Origin: Pleurostoma richardsiae
Taxonomy: Eukaryota; Ascomycota; Sordariomycetes; Calosphaeriales; Pleurostomataceae
Direction: 5' to 3'
Assembly (NCBI GenBank): GCA_030052745.1
Contig: JANBVO010000057.1
Span: 120,355 to 184,354 of the forward strand
DNA length: 64,000 nucleotides
Part shown: piece by piece, positions 1-12,200 of the stretch
Position numbering within the stretch: the stretch's first letter is position 1
How the letters are laid out: each line of letters starts with the position of its first letter
The notes under the pieces: model-generated
Databases searched by the model: none
The model's input: the letters and a program-made list of their open reading frames with translations, nothing else
Told to the model about the DNA's origin: nothing
Program-made: the position numbers and the translations under genes

Positions 1-786
1 TGGCACTGGACACCATTTGTCGCAGATGGTCGACTGCGCAGTAGATGCCGAAAATATTTTGGCCAAGACTCTTGGGTCCATCCCGGATCTCATTCCAATA
101 TTCATAGCTTCCGCAGTCGCGAGGGCAATCAGCGCGGAGCAATAGTTGTTGGAAAGCTTCGCGTACAGGCCCATGGTTGGTGAGCCACAGGCGAAGATTG
201 ACTTGCCCATCTTGCTGAACAAGGATTCAAGGAGTGGCCATTGAGTGTCGGAGCGAGCGCTACCGACCATGAATGTCAACGTTCCATTCTCGGCCCCGAG
301 GCTGCCTCCTGAGATTGGGGCATCGTAGAATGATGCCGTATCATCCTTGGACTTGATCTGAGCCGCCACATGAGCTGACGTGGCGGTATCGATGGTGGAA
401 CAATCGATCAAGACCTTATTCTTAAGGCTCGCAGCGATTATGCCCGCTTTGGCGTCGAGATATACTGTGCGAACATGGACTCCTTCGGGTAGGACAGTTA
501 TGAGAACGTCCTACAAACATGTAAAGCCCATTAGCGCCCCGTCAGGGAAAGATGAAGCTACAGAGGTGCATCCTGCACGTACAACAGAATCCGTAACCTC
601 TGCTGCATTCTTGCAAGCAACCACTCTGCCGTCTTGTCCGGCGGCCTGCAATTTCTTTACCGCATCTTCAACGACATCATAAACATAAAGCTGGATGTCT
701 GGCCACTTCTTGACCAGGTTGACGGCCATGGGCAATCCCATGGTACCGAGCCCAATGAAACCGACAGCCTTGCATTCTTTAGACAT
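1..786 (-). CDS. 3-hydroxyisobutyrate dehydrogenase-like NAD(P)-dependent oxidoreductase (3' end outside window)
   Basis: Exons 786-583 and 510-1 join in phase across a 72-nt GT-AG intron (582-511). The gene runs off the left edge, so the C-terminus is missing. The first residues carry the Rossmann motif GFIGLGTMG that binds NAD(P). The second exon encodes the substrate motif APISGGSLGAENGTLTFMVG and the KLSNN segment, whose Lys is the catalytic residue in 3-hydroxyisobutyrate and related beta-hydroxyacid dehydrogenases. Such enzymes oxidise 3-hydroxyisobutyrate to methylmalonate semialdehyde in valine breakdown, but many fungal paralogues act on other beta-hydroxyacids. The substrate here is therefore inferred only at family level. 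The start ATG at 786 is the only one preceding the Rossmann motif. Confidence 0.88.
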
Positions 787-1183
787 GGCGTACCGTGTAT
801 GTAATGCAGCTGGCGACTTGTCAAGAAATTCTCAGTGCGGATGTTTAGCGGTCGCTGTCAGATCGAATGAGTGACCAGTTCTCCTAAGTATGGCTGGGAA
901 AGTCGACCTACGTGCGGGGAGAGGCCCCACCACAATCATAATTAGAGGACAAGACGACTGAAGCACTCATTATTAATATGTGAATCGAGTCATTCCTAAT
1001 CTACCACCCTCTCTTTCGGGATATTAAGGCGTGATATCCGGGTTTCTCACTGAATGACTCTTGTGTGAAAGACTTAACTAACGGTCTGTCTGACTCCCTA
1101 TTTGTCGCTGTGATTCGGAACGTCAAAAGCCTTGGGACCGCGTCTCAGGGCAGGCAGCTGGCTATCGGGGCCTTGATCGTTCC
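787..1183. other. intergenic region
   Basis: It lies upstream of the dehydrogenase-like gene and downstream of the metallo-hydrolase gene. No coding, RNA or repeat signal was seen. Confidence 0.5.
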
Positions 1184-2080
1184 CTATAATGACGAGGGAA
1201 ACAAGCGCATCCGGTTCCTCTCAAACCAGTCGGCATCGTGAGCGCTGATTAACTCTACATTACCCGAGCTAGCAAGGTCTCGTAGCTGGTCGAGGCAGAC
1301 TTCAGCGGCGCCGCGGTCGACGTGAATGCAGCAGCATTCCCCATGAGCGCCCTCCCATGTCGCAATAGAGCGTTCACCTGTGAGTAGGCGATGATCGTGA
1401 TAAGAGTCCCCGCAGAGACAGACCCATTGTTCGGGTCCGACGCGGCAGAGGAGGTTAATGTGACCAGGGAGATGGCCTGGCATATTAAGCACGAAGATCG
1501 ACCCGTCCTCCAAAAGGTCGATGGAGGAGAAAGAGCCGAGAGGCACCCATTTGTACCTGCTGTCTTTGCCGAGGCTGGGGAGTTCGACCGTACGTTGCTC
1601 TGGAAGCAGGTCTGGACTGAAGACCTGATGGCTTGCGGTAGTCCCAAGGCCATTCTTGAGCAAATTGTGTGTCCCCGGACCCACAATGAACTGGGCCGAC
1701 TGGAAGTGCTCGGGATCTCCGTGGTGATCGTAGTGGACGTGACTCAGGATGACCATTTCAATCTTCGACGGGTCGTAGCCCCCTCTTCGTAGTATGTGCG
1801 CCACTCCAGGACCAATGGAATATGGTTCCCTGTTGCTTATATGGTTCCTTTGGGCTTCAGTGTACTTGGATATGGAGGACCGTAACCCCAGATCAAATAG
1901 GATGAAGCGCGGATCGCCATTGCCGTTAGGGTGTCGAATTAGGAACGACAGAGACGGTACTGTTCGACGGACATTTGCACCAGCCGGATCGACAAAGAAT
2001 CTTTCAGGTAGCGTGATCTGTCCACCCACAATGGGCGATATAGCGACGAAGGCTTGACCCTGACGACTAGGTGGGAGCAT
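1184..2080 (-). CDS. metallo-beta-lactamase-fold hydrolase (lactonase-like)
   Basis: An uninterrupted 298-residue reading frame. Residues 113-121 read SHVHYDHHG, the HxHxDH motif that binds two zinc ions in this fold. Later ligands are visible as the His of PGHLPGH, the Asp of CLCGDSYHDH and a C-terminal His in SAHDADW. Length and motif order match the single-domain branch that includes N-acyl-homoserine lactonases and other small hydrolases. A cytosolic hydrolase of lactones or related esters is the likely role, with the substrate unknown. The ATG at 2080 is used because the frame opens further upstream only at a non-ATG codon. There is no signal peptide. Confidence 0.87.
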   Translation of the reverse strand: MLPPSRQGQAFVAISPIVGGQITLPERFFVDPAGANVRRTVPSLSFLIRHPNGNGDPRFILFDLGLRSSISKYTEAQRNHISNREPYSIGPGVAHILRRGGYDPSKIEMVILSHVHYDHHGDPEHFQSAQFIVGPGTHNLLKNGLGTTASHQVFSPDLLPEQRTVELPSLGKDSRYKWVPLGSFSSIDLLEDGSIFVLNMPGHLPGHINLLCRVGPEQWVCLCGDSYHDHRLLTGERSIATWEGAHGECCCIHVDRGAAEVCLDQLRDLASSGNVELISAHDADWFERNRMRLFPSSL

Positions 2081-2436
2081 GGTCAAAGCTGACGGGCAGA
2101 GCTTTAGCTATTTACAGGATACGGTAGTCGAAGGGTTAGGTACTGCGCAACAAGGATCGGTGGAAAAGCAACGGTCGTCTATGATAGTGCAAGCAATTTC
2201 AATCCGCTATTTGCAGCATTCGCAAGCTTAAGGTTGTGGTGACGGCCAATGTCGGTCTGTGGGGTACTCTCAACGGTGTGATGCAATGTGGAGGTGGCTG
2301 TCACTGCACCTGACCAGATGTTTCTCCTCGAATCGCCGAGCCAAATCCCCCCCCAAACGTAACCCGCTTCCCCCTTTCCAGGTGGCCTCCCTTCCATTTC
2401 CCACCCGCTCGCATTCTTGATAAGGAGGTACGGCTC
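2081..2436. other. intergenic region
   Basis: It separates the metallo-hydrolase from the AIM6-like gene. There is a short C-rich run near 2350 (cccccccc), and nothing else is recognised. Confidence 0.45.
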
Positions 2437-3531
2437 CTACGAACCGCCTTGCGGCCACAAACCCCAAACGCCCTTTCGTACAGCCCTTAGGTCGTCGACA
2501 TTCAACAGCCCTACCTCCTCGCGGACCAACAGGGTCCAGATCGCATCCCTCAGACCTCTCGGCCATCTCGGGGTGCCCCAGTATCGTGGGATCAGCTGCC
2601 TCTCTCTCGCATTGCGGATCTGCCTTCGTAGTTCCTCTATCTGCCTGTCAGACAGACTCGAACCCCAAAGGGGCCCAATCGCTCGGGCAAATTTCGCAGA
2701 GGCGAAGTGAGAATTGGACGGGTTGTATTTAAATCTCTGAAAGACATCACCAGACAACCCGTTGCTTGAGCCATCCGACTCGTGTTCGAGGGCGTCTAAC
2801 GGGGCGTCATAGAAGACATCGCGGTAGGACTGGTTAGCAGCAAGAAGATCGAAGTCTACGGCGCCAGATGCCACGACTGTGATGGGCCGCGTGATCCGCG
2901 CTGTGCCGTTCCAGTGAGTGAGCCAGCCCCTGTCCCGCAGTGGCTGCAAATTGTTGTGAAAGACCGACCACGCCACGTTGCTCGGAGACTTGAAATCCAC
3001 GAGAAGCGTGAGGGTCTGCGCCGGGTCATTGTAGAAGAAGCCACGGAGCTCACGATCCTCATAAGGCATTAGCGGCGGGTTTATCGTGTCCAATACACGG
3101 GCCAGTGGTCGGGTATACATATTCTGTAGCGTTGCGTTCTCCCGGATGCCAGGGTGCGTATGGGCGACATATAGGTCTTCGTTTTCGAGCCAGACATCGG
3201 CTTCGATACTGACGCAGCCGGAACCTAGGGCGGCAAAGAGTGGCGTTCGGCGCCAGTAGTCGTTGTGCGAATGACAGGGAAACGGTATGATGTTTCCGAA
3301 GAACTCGGCAGGGTATCTTTCTAAGCTGTGTCGAGTAAAGCGGGTGCGCCAGAATTGTGCAAAGGCGACGTCGAATGGATCGGCACGCGTCCTCTGCCAA
3401 AGTGCCGTGATAGCTCTGGACAAGACTCGTCAGAATCTCATCCACTGTGTCTGTGTCTCCAGCGTAAAAGGATCTCCGATGGAGTCTCAGACTTACACTG
3501 ATACCGACGCGCCAAGCAGCAAGAGCACCAT
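2437..3531 (-). CDS. AIM6-like (altered inheritance of mitochondria protein 6) PLC-like phosphodiesterase
   Basis: Exons 3531-3497 and 3415-2437 join in phase over an 81-nt intron and give 337 residues. The first residues (MVLLLLGASVSV) form a hydrophobic signal anchor. The frame continues upstream without another ATG before a stop, so 3531 is the simplest start; an extra 5' exon, with the acceptor ttctgtgcag near 3564, cannot be excluded. The body carries CHSHNDYWRRTPLFAALGSG and SIEADVWL, the conserved start of the TIM-barrel in yeast Aim6 and its fungal relatives, which resembles glycerophosphodiester phosphodiesterases. No fungal member has a firmly known substrate. The protein probably sits in the membrane or is secreted. 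Confidence 0.82.
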
Positions 3532-4931
3532 TGCAAAGGTGACTTTGTGGGGCCTCCGTGGCCTGCACAGAAAACTAAAAGGCGGCTTGCAGCGCAGAGA
3601 ATTCAGCAACCAGGTGCTTTAGAAGTATGCCGGACTCCATGGCCTCTATTACCTTTCGTTTTCCATACTGGAGCGCAACAGGAGCGAGCTCTTCGCACTC
3701 ACGACAAAGGCTTCTCCCACGGGGATGCGGAGACTCCTCGCTACCGAAATGGGACCGACTGGAGGACATTGGCGACAGCTTGTCGAACCAGGCGGCCCGA
3801 GACTGCGTGTTGCTCACGAACGCCTTTGGTCTGGTGGCAGGACTGATCCAAGCAGCGGGAACCCCCTCTCAGATGAAGTCGTAACAGACCGTTCTCCAAG
3901 GGCCTATATGCTGTCGTTGCGTCCAGATGGGCAGGCTAGGAGGTCAAGCATTTCCCTGTACTGCCGAGAGCAGAATTGCTATTGTACCGAGTTAGGGTCT
4001 CGTGATCCCTATCTGCATTCGTAACCTTATCTGGAATATGCCGAGCAGCTCGAGACCCGACCAATAGAAGTCTTGTCGAATGTCTCATCCGACCCAGAAT
4101 CTCCTTCGTATTGCTGGCGGCGGTCAAATGCATTAGGCACCGAGCAAACTAAGACCCGAAAGGCAACGTCATCCCGGTCGCTACGCGCATAACGCCGAGC
4201 ACAGTCCTCGCACATACCGATCTCCGTGTCGGATGCGAGACGACAGTAAGACATTCGAAATCCGAGCCATGCTATTGGCTATCACCTCTCGGCCCGTTTG
4301 GGGTAGCCTATAACTAGCCGTAAGGCACAACAACAGCTAACTAAAGAAAACGATCACCTTACACGATCCGAGATACCACTGGCGACAACAAGAGATATGC
4401 TTCGTATGCGCCTTGAAGCGCCTCATAATCTGAGATGTGGGGAGCCTACAATTAATTCTGTCAAACCATTATTTCAACCAGACCTTACCTTCATCTAGGG
4501 TCCAGGTGGACAATTTCAGGGGAGCGTTAATGCCTTTGCGCAACTCTGAGAAGGGATATACAAGGTAAGGAAGAGTGGGATCTAACCGCATGTCACATAG
4601 CAGTGCATTGCGCGGCTTCTAGAAGGCTGTAACGATCATATCAAGTTACAGGAAGCAGACTTCTAGGTAAAGGTGCATTCCCACTGTGGAACGGCAGCCT
4701 TATCGGCGTTGAGGACACAGCGAAGCTGTTGTTGCGTTTGAGTCCAGGGGAAAAGAATAAAAAGGGGGCTTGTCCCCAAGTTGGACATGACAAGAAGGGA
4801 ATGTGTATCTGGATAATGGACGACCACAAGAATCGAGGTGGTAAGTTTCTGGTATCATCGAAAATACTCCCCCAGAACATGCCTTCTTGGTTGTCAGTCA
4901 TCATAAACGCAGTCTCTTCCACCCAACTGCG
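3532..4931. other. gene-poor region
   Basis: Only short open frames occur (for example 3575-3817 minus and 4027-4254 minus). None has recognisable motifs or credible splice partners. The first may contain part of the AIM6-like 5' leader. Confidence 0.45.
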
Positions 4932-5840
4932 TTAATCAGATCTTTCCAGGGAGAATTCCACGTTACCATCCCACAGATAAGTCCTCTGCTGCCCAAACTC
5001 CCTGAAACCCAACGACCTGTAGACACCTTTCCCAATCTCGGTGGCCGTGAGCATCGCAATTCGACACCCAAAGCGCCTCGCGAGCATCATAGCATGCAGT
5101 GTCAGCGCCGCCCCGATCCCACGCCTCCGAAACTCGGGCAGCGTAGCAATGTAATGCACGGCTGCAACCCCCTCAGCCCGGAACATGATGCCCGCCCCGG
5201 CCGGTCGGCCATGCACCCGTCCGACAAACATGCTGAACTCGCTCCGTGGAAGCTCCCTCAGCATACCCTCGTAGACTGACTTCCAGCTCTCCACGACCTC
5301 TACCGGTTTCGTCTCGGCCCCCCAAGCAGTCATCCAGTCCGCCAACGCCTTCGCATCGCCTTCTTCGACAGGCGTGACACCAAATCCTTCACCGACTCGC
5401 GCGACAGCATGCTCATACCTCTTAATCATTTCTTCCTCGTCCTCCTCCAGCGGCGCCGCCATAGCTGGCTCCTCATGGTGCAGCACGAAGCCGTTCTCCA
5501 GCAACACTTGTTCCAGCTCCGGCTGCGGAACCGGCCCCAAGACCCAGTGACATAGCCCAGCAGCTTTGCCCCCACTACCTGCGAGCAGAAGACCCTCCTG
5601 CGTGACGGCGCGCACAGCCCGGACCGGGTCGTCGCCTGGTGCCAGCACGGCGTACGTCACTCCGTTATGTAACGGATTTTCGCTTGCCCAGGCGTACGCG
5701 GAGGCCGTGCCGGGGATGTGCACCTTGCGCGCGCCGCCTGCAAGACGGACACTGGGAGTCCCGGCTGCGGTATTTGCCGTAAATAGGCGCTGGAGATCCG
5801 CCTCGGTGAGGGAATCTAGCGTTGGAGTTGACGAGGCCAT
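4932..5840 (-). CDS. GNAT-family N-acetyltransferase
   Basis: A single-exon gene of 302 residues. The C-terminal half carries motif A, LPEFRRRGIGAALTLHAM, whose R/Q-x-x-G-x-G/A loop binds the acetyl-CoA pyrophosphate. It is followed by GVYRSLGFREFGQQ, the usual beta6/alpha4 signature. The N-terminal half is less conserved and resembles fungal tandem GNAT proteins in which only the C-terminal domain keeps the CoA site. It would transfer an acetyl group to an amine that cannot be deduced here. The ATG at 5840 (MASSTPTLD) is chosen because upstream codons in frame lack ATG. No targeting signal is visible. Confidence 0.85.
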   Translation of the reverse strand: MASSTPTLDSLTEADLQRLFTANTAAGTPSVRLAGGARKVHIPGTASAYAWASENPLHNGVTYAVLAPGDDPVRAVRAVTQEGLLLAGSGGKAAGLCHWVLGPVPQPELEQVLLENGFVLHHEEPAMAAPLEEDEEEMIKRYEHAVARVGEGFGVTPVEEGDAKALADWMTAWGAETKPVEVVESWKSVYEGMLRELPRSEFSMFVGRVHGRPAGAGIMFRAEGVAAVHYIATLPEFRRRGIGAALTLHAMMLARRFGCRIAMLTATEIGKGVYRSLGFREFGQQRTYLWDGNVEFSLERSD

Positions 5841-6152
5841 CTTTGTTCCGCGGTGCCTATTGACGATATTGAAAATGGGAAGGAGTCTATGCAAGTTGTT
5901 CTTCCACTTGGTTTGAATTGTGACTGTCGAGTGTGGTGCTACTCACCCATATAATCAGGCGCTCGTGCTTTTACACTTCTCCAATTTGGACCAATAATTA
6001 AAAGCGTTGCCTGGAAGGATTCACACTGGCATGACTGATAACGTAGACGAACTCTTGTGCTTACGCGGCGCTAGCCTGTCCCAACTCTCACTGAGGCTGA
6101 CCTGGCGTAGTCCGCGCACGCGTTCAGGCTTCATTTAATTTTGTTGAGGTAT
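5841..6152. other. intergenic region
   Basis: It lies between the GNAT gene start and the esterase stop. No feature was recognised. Confidence 0.45.
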
Positions 6153-7123
6153 TCACTGCTCCAGGTGCACTTTGTCACTCTTCGGGAGCACCTCAAACTC
6201 GGTCCGTTGTTGGTTCCTCTGTCCCAGCATCCATTGCCACACCTCCAACGTATTGTACGCCGCCGTCCAGCTGTCGTGCGCGGCGTCCTGATACCGAGTG
6301 AAGCGTACCTCCTTCGCTCCCGCTCCCTTGAGTGCCTTGACCATCCTTTCGCTCTGGGAGATGGGTATGATGTCGTCGAGCTCTCCGTGATGGACCCAGT
6401 GCGGAACATGCGAGATCTGCGAAGCTCGAAGATGGTCTCCGCCACCGCAGATGGGTAACAGGGTAGCGAAGCGCTTGGGAGTGTGGAGAGCAAGGTCCCA
6501 TGTTCCGTAGCCGCCCATTGAGAATCCCGTCAAATGAACACGAGACAGATCTATCCGACGTTCTGGTAGGAAGGTGTCAAGGAGGGAGGTGAGAACGGAG
6601 GCGTTCCAGCCATATCCGTTATCTATAACTCGGCTATTAGGCCAATCCCTAAGGCTAAGTTGTCTTGGGAACACTCACTCATATCAAGAACTGGAGTGAG
6701 GGTCACGAACTCCTCAGCGACTACCTTGCACACCTCCTCGGGCACTGGCGATGTAGACAAATCAGCATCAGCGCGATTTCTCCCTTTGTTGGGGTTGCGC
6801 CCACGCAGCCGCGAAGCGAGAGGGATGTCAATAGCCGGTTCATTGCCGTCCTTCAGCCTATCGTAGCAGAGGATGATCTTGGGTATCCCATGACGAAGGC
6901 AAGCAAAGGTCTCATTTGGCCCGCGCTGCGACTCTCCAGCCCCGTGAAGAGACAGGACCAGAGGCCATGTCTTCTCTGGTTGGCTCTCATATTTGGGTGG
7001 TAGAGATACGAAGTAGTCATAGCCATAAGGCGCAGCGGAAACGGTCTGCCGATATAGAGAGAAGGAGATGTGTTTGGTGGCGGCGTAAGGGTGACCTGGT
7101 TCTACAGGTTTAGTGCTGGGCAT
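6153..7123 (-). CDS. alpha/beta-hydrolase, esterase/PHB-depolymerase-like
   Basis: Exons 7123-6679 and 6622-6153 join in phase (56-nt intron starting gtgagt) and give 304 residues. The fold is marked by WPLVLSLHGAGESQRG, the oxyanion strand and turn, and by GFSMGGYGTWDLA, the nucleophile elbow with Ser183. The acid is the Asp in HGELDDIIP and the base the His in DAAHDSW. Spacing is that of cytosolic carboxylesterases, phospholipase/depolymerase-like enzymes and small prolyl-oligopeptidase relatives. No signal peptide is present, so an intracellular esterase of unknown substrate is most likely. The second exon alone would look like a truncated enzyme; the splice restores the HGAG part. Confidence 0.87.
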
Positions 7124-8245
7124 GTTTGCTTATTCGCTGAGTAGCAGCAATTGCTTTTAAATATGAATCTGAGGCTATGCAGGCGAGGGAGGCCGGATAA
7201 GATCTAAAAGGATACCTAACCCACGACAGAGCTCAGTGTTATCAGGTGAAGTTGTGTATTCAGCTTGTATGCGGTGTTGACACTCGCCAGCAGCCTTAGT
7301 TCGTTGCTTTTGCATCACCATGACCAATATGTGATGCGTATAAAGGCGTAGCCAATCAATTGTTTTAGTACAGTCCGAGGATAGATTTGCGATGATTACA
7401 GTGATCTACCGCAATCGGCACGGGGCTCATTGCTGCGTTGGCGCAGCCCGTGCTTTCCATCGCGTAGAGTCATATAGACAGCCTTCCCCTTCCCTCCTTC
7501 TCCCAGGTTAGTAGAGGGCTATACCAGGCCGCCTAGGTACCTAGGTAGGCAGCTCCTACATTGAACCTCAAGTTCTCTGCTGTGAACTGGACGAGAAGCC
7601 TGTCACCTTATCTTGTCGTAAGCTACTGAAACAATCGCCCGTAGTCAGGCTCATCTATCCGCGAATATTATATCCTTAACTCTTCTGTCCGCCTCTTCAG
7701 CATCGTAGTCCGACCTCATCGGACCGCACGTCTAGTGAGTATTAGCCCTGTGATCCTTTAGGATGACATTCACGTGACGTATGTCAATACCCTCGACTTC
7801 CTTATAAATACCCACGGTGGGTTTCGGGCCGTGTGTGCTCCGAGCACGTCGCCTTGCTATCTGAATCAGGGGTAGCTATTCATAGCTGAGATCTCTCCCT
7901 GTATTGGTTGCGACATCGCAAACGCCCAATCTTCGGCATATCATTGGGCCGGAGTTGGACCGTAGTCGATCCTTAATGAGACAACAAAGTTCGCACCGTT
8001 GGAATGCCGGACTTCAGTCCGGGCCCAATGGTATTTGGCCGCGCGTATCACGTAGAATCTAACGGATCACTTGGTTCCCCGTACACAGCTTGGCAGGCGG
8101 GCCCATGTTCTCCCGCTTCCGGCTAGGACAGACAGTACCATGCACTGCGATAGTGTCAACGGGGATTCTCGATACGACATCTATCCAACGTAGAAAGACG
8201 TTAGAAAAGGGCAGTTTAGAGATACGCCGGTGATCTAAATTCTTA
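7124..8245. other. intergenic region with TAGGTACC-type repeat
   Basis: No gene was found in 1.1 kb. It holds the overlapping palindromic motif gcctaggtacctaggtaggc at 7531-7550 and a TATA-like cttataaatac near 7800. It could carry the 5' region of the esterase gene. Confidence 0.45.
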
Positions 8246-9227
8246 TTATACTAACTTTCCAGCCGCCGTCAGCGAGATCTCGGGGCACCAGCCAGCAACC
8301 TCTCCTAATTTGCTGCCAGCGGCCTTGTGTATCTTGTGGTAGCCCAGTGGCGCCTTCTCCTGGTTTATGTGCCAAACGTACTCGCAGGAGAACTGCATTG
8401 CAATGCTGTGCTCTGGGAGGTTTCCGCCCCGGAGCCGCATCTTATGCGAGAACCACACGTCCTCTCCACCCTTTCCCGGCGGCCACTCCCCCGAATTGCT
8501 CTCTTCTTCGTAGCTGTTCCCTTCCCTGAGAATATCAAGCATCATCGTGCGGTTGCGCAGCGATAGCCCACCGTTGAAGTATCGATCGTCGAGGTTCTGC
8601 GTCAGTGGCGCACCGATGAAGTCCCACTCGAGGAAGTCGTCTATCCTGCGTCGCGCGTTGGCGCACAATATCGCATCGGTCTGGAAGACAAGGACATGCC
8701 GAGCCGGGGTGAGCTCCTCCCAGAGCCACGGTCGGGACAAGTACACATTGACACCGTCTCGGGATTTCAGGTCGAACTCGGGCTGAATAACGCGCAACTG
8801 GATTCGGCCGGCTTCGACGGCACTTCGCCAAAAGGCAGAGCCGTTTTCCAACTCGGGCCGGAGGTGCTCATTGAGTGTCTCCTCAGATGTGAAGAAGACG
8901 ATTGGCCAATCCGGACCCAGGATTGCGTGGTAATGCAAGATGAGAGGAATTAATCGCGGTGTGTACTCTGTGTCGGTTAAAACGGCGACCTTGTCTCCGA
9001 TACCTCCAACGGTATATCCGCTGTCGGGCACTGCAGCATCAGGCGTACTGTCTAGGAGGCACTTGGTCTTCTGTTGAAGGTGCTATCGGAGTTGAGACCG
9101 GTTAATGAATAGTCGGACATGTATTATAGACAATACCTACCTCGACAAAAGCATCCTTGGGCGTCAGTGACACGAGGACTACCACTGCTAACACGCTGGC
9201 GACAATGACTAAGATCTTTCTCGACAT
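8246..9227 (-). CDS. DUF5672-domain type II membrane protein (putative glycosyltransferase)
   Basis: Exons 9227-9141 and 9070-8246 join in phase zero across a 70-nt intron, giving 303 residues. Exon 1 encodes a short basic start (MSRKIL) and a Val/Ala/Leu-rich transmembrane anchor, typical of Golgi type II proteins. The body carries HVLVFQTDAILC, EWDFIGAPL and YFNGGLSLRNR, the signature blocks of the DUF5672 domain. That domain is related to nucleotide-sugar glycosyltransferases, with FQTDAIL occupying the place of a DxD-like strand. A Golgi-lumen role in decorating glycans is inferred; donor and acceptor are unknown. Confidence 0.85.
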
Positions 9228-12200
9228 AATGAAATCCCCGGGCGCAAGGTAATGTTACTCACGCGGAGAAGCATGCAGGCGACGGTCGTCGAGTTTAATA
9301 GCACTGGGTTTCCGCTGGCTACATGGCACGTAGCATTCGTGTATCCCTGTGGATACAGTCTCGGTCAAGCAGCATACTTCCATGACCTCCGGTGGAGGCA
9401 TGGGTGGGACAGGGGTGATTAACGTCCCCACGAAAAAAAGTGGTGACAGCTGAGAGTAGAGCTAGATAGAGCATTGATCTACCGCCATTACGCTGCCCTT
9501 ACGATCATATTGCAGGTGAGAACAAAACCAGGAATGTCTGCCCCAGGGATGCCATCGCCGTTCCTGGCTCGACTGTGGAGGACTCGCACTCGACTAGACC
9601 AGGTCTAGAGCATCTCCGGTCAATATCGGCTGCTGGCATTGGCGATCTTGAGCAGGTGGATTCGTTCAACAAGGTTTTCTGCCTCCCTTGCTCTCCTCCA
9701 TGAAGGCGCCTTGACTCTTGCCAATGCGCGGGCCACCTACGGAGGTGAGCTTTGTTTGCATTGCTCTACTCGGCCCAGGCCCGGCGTACCTCCTTCCCCT
9801 ACACGCGTCGGGAATAGCGTCTCTGTACAACTCTAGAAAGTCGTCTCCACCGTACTCACCTTCGAGCCGGTAAAGATCGAGGATTCCTTTCTCTGAAAAC
9901 TTTGCACTGCGGCACATGTGTTTGCCATTGGCGGACAGCGATGACCGGCGGAAAATCTGCTGATATTAGGGAGTTAAACCTACTCGGACGTCAATGAATC
10001 AGAAGACTGAGGGCATCCTTTCTTGGTCTGGGAGCCCGGGGCGCTTGTCTCAGGAAGACTCATGCTCAACACCCCCACACGTCCTCTTCAGCTAGTGAAG
10101 AGTCAAATGTTAGTTGAGCTCACCTGCATCCAAAGATGGGGAAGAAACAAGATTGACACACATGACGACCGGGTAATTCGCCATCACTGCCATAGCTTCG
10201 CGGTAGCATGAAGAACAACGAATAGCGCACCGGTGCATGATGCGTCAGATTCTGCAGCGTCTTCAGTAACCGAGCCGCTCCGCCGTCAGATACAGTAGTC
10301 CTTGGCAGCTGAAAGATCTGACTCTTCTCGTACTTGAAGAAGATGATGACCTGAGAGGGACCCTAGCAGAATTTCCCCCGGCAGTGACAGCACAGCTCTC
10401 TCATCAACGGTGGGATATCGGCTTTGATGCTATCTTGTCACGTTGCAGCTGGGCTCCGGTGTTCAATCTCGAAGGAAACGATCGCAATTCTTTCGCCAAC
10501 GGAACTAGAAGAGAAGCTTCCCACGTGGGATTGAGATCGACCGGTCCTCGCTCGCGACTCGATGAGAAACAAAATCGGGATACAATGGCGAGGCGCGATG
10601 GTAACAAGAGGAGACAGGAAGGGAACATAGACGTTAATTATGTCTTAGAACGCCTCAGAACGTTGCACGTTGCGTTGGGACATGCACGTTTGCTTGGCAA
10701 AGCGGCCTGTGTCGACTTCGCTCGGGGTGGCGTCCTTGGCAGAGGATCCTTGGGGAGACGTCAAGCGCCGGGAAAGCTCAGGGAGCCGGCAGCAAGGGAT
10801 TACCACAGGCCTTTGTTGCACACCCCTACCGGGACTTAAGCACTTCCCAAGATTCTCAATGACTGCAGGCACATGGAGAAAGGGCAAGAAAGGTTGGAAC
10901 TTTCGGGGAGATTGTAATGTCGTAAATTCCTCCTCAAGAATTGATTGGAGACTCCTCTTACTTGCAGACCCCCCTCCACACCAGCATCTCGCGGCCTGCT
11001 AGCCCTATCGATACTAGTGTGGCATTTTTGGGGGGTCGGACTGCGCTGTGGATAGATAGGTAGGTAGTCTTCGTGGCCAGTCTCGCTGGCCAGGATGCCC
11101 GGAGTATGGAAGAAGTAGCTCATCTCGATTTGCCAGACGCTGAATGGAAGAGCCCTCTTAGAGAGATAGGCTGCATTATGCCGCAAAGTCCTACAAGTCG
11201 GCGCAGGACTTCATGCACTCTTCGAAAAAGTATGTCATTTTCGGGAAGCTACGGGCGGCGGCGGACGCCATGTGTGCTGCAGCTGCATGACCGGCCTATG
11301 CAGGATTGTCGCTCTGTGCGATGGTCTAGATCGTCTGAGTTGACGGAGAAGAACAGGAGACTCATCACTTCGCATGTGACTCCATTAGGTCCCAAGTGGG
11401 ATCGTACGACGACTTTTCTTGCATGGCAACCAGTAGACTCATCGTGGAGGGTGTGCGGTCTGTCTGGTTGTCATTGTACGAGATGAGAGAGAGGGCATCC
11501 CTGATTCCTATCGCGGTTTAAAGCATTCCTTAGTGGGTGTGATGCGTACGGCTACCGGCACTGGCTGCCGCATGCAGCGCACACCTCATGACCACCCAAC
11601 CAGAGTCCACAGGACGCCAGTGGCCTGCATAGAACAGGGATACGGTCGTCAGATGTGCATCATCGCAGCGTACCGTAATCGTCAGGAAGTATTACTCTGA
11701 AACAGTCTCCTCCTCTCTAACACTTGTGCCCTTTCTATTGAATTCCGACAGGGAGAGAAATGGAGCCGGCATTAGTCCATGTTTCAACAGCGGGGAAACA
11801 AGATATTCGATCTTCGAGTGTTCCAAGAGGCACCGACTCATCGGCATCGGAGATCGAGGCAGCGTGGGGGTTACACTCAAATCCGCCATGTGTTGGCAAT
11901 GTGGCCAAGAGATCTAGGTAGCAAGCATCTTGCCGCGCAAAACGAGCAGTGTACCTGCAATAGTCCGGACGCTCCTGCGCCACTGCATGCAGGACATATA
12001 TATGCACACAACATCACTCGCGAGTCATCTGCGTTGTGCCGTCCTATAGACCACGGTGCCTTGCATACGATCCAGACGTCTAATGCTTTGCTCCGAGATC
12101 CCGCTTCTGCTGGCCTGCTAGCCTGCAGGCACGACGCACACCCTCAACTACACATTCGCGCCACACCACTTGGACAGCATCCCGGTGATAGATCAGCAGC

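Noticed and set aside
3575-3817. 80-codon minus-strand frame (CRECEELAPVALQYGKRK...)
   Set aside because: It starts at GTG and no in-phase join to the AIM6-like exon was found; possibly leader sequence.
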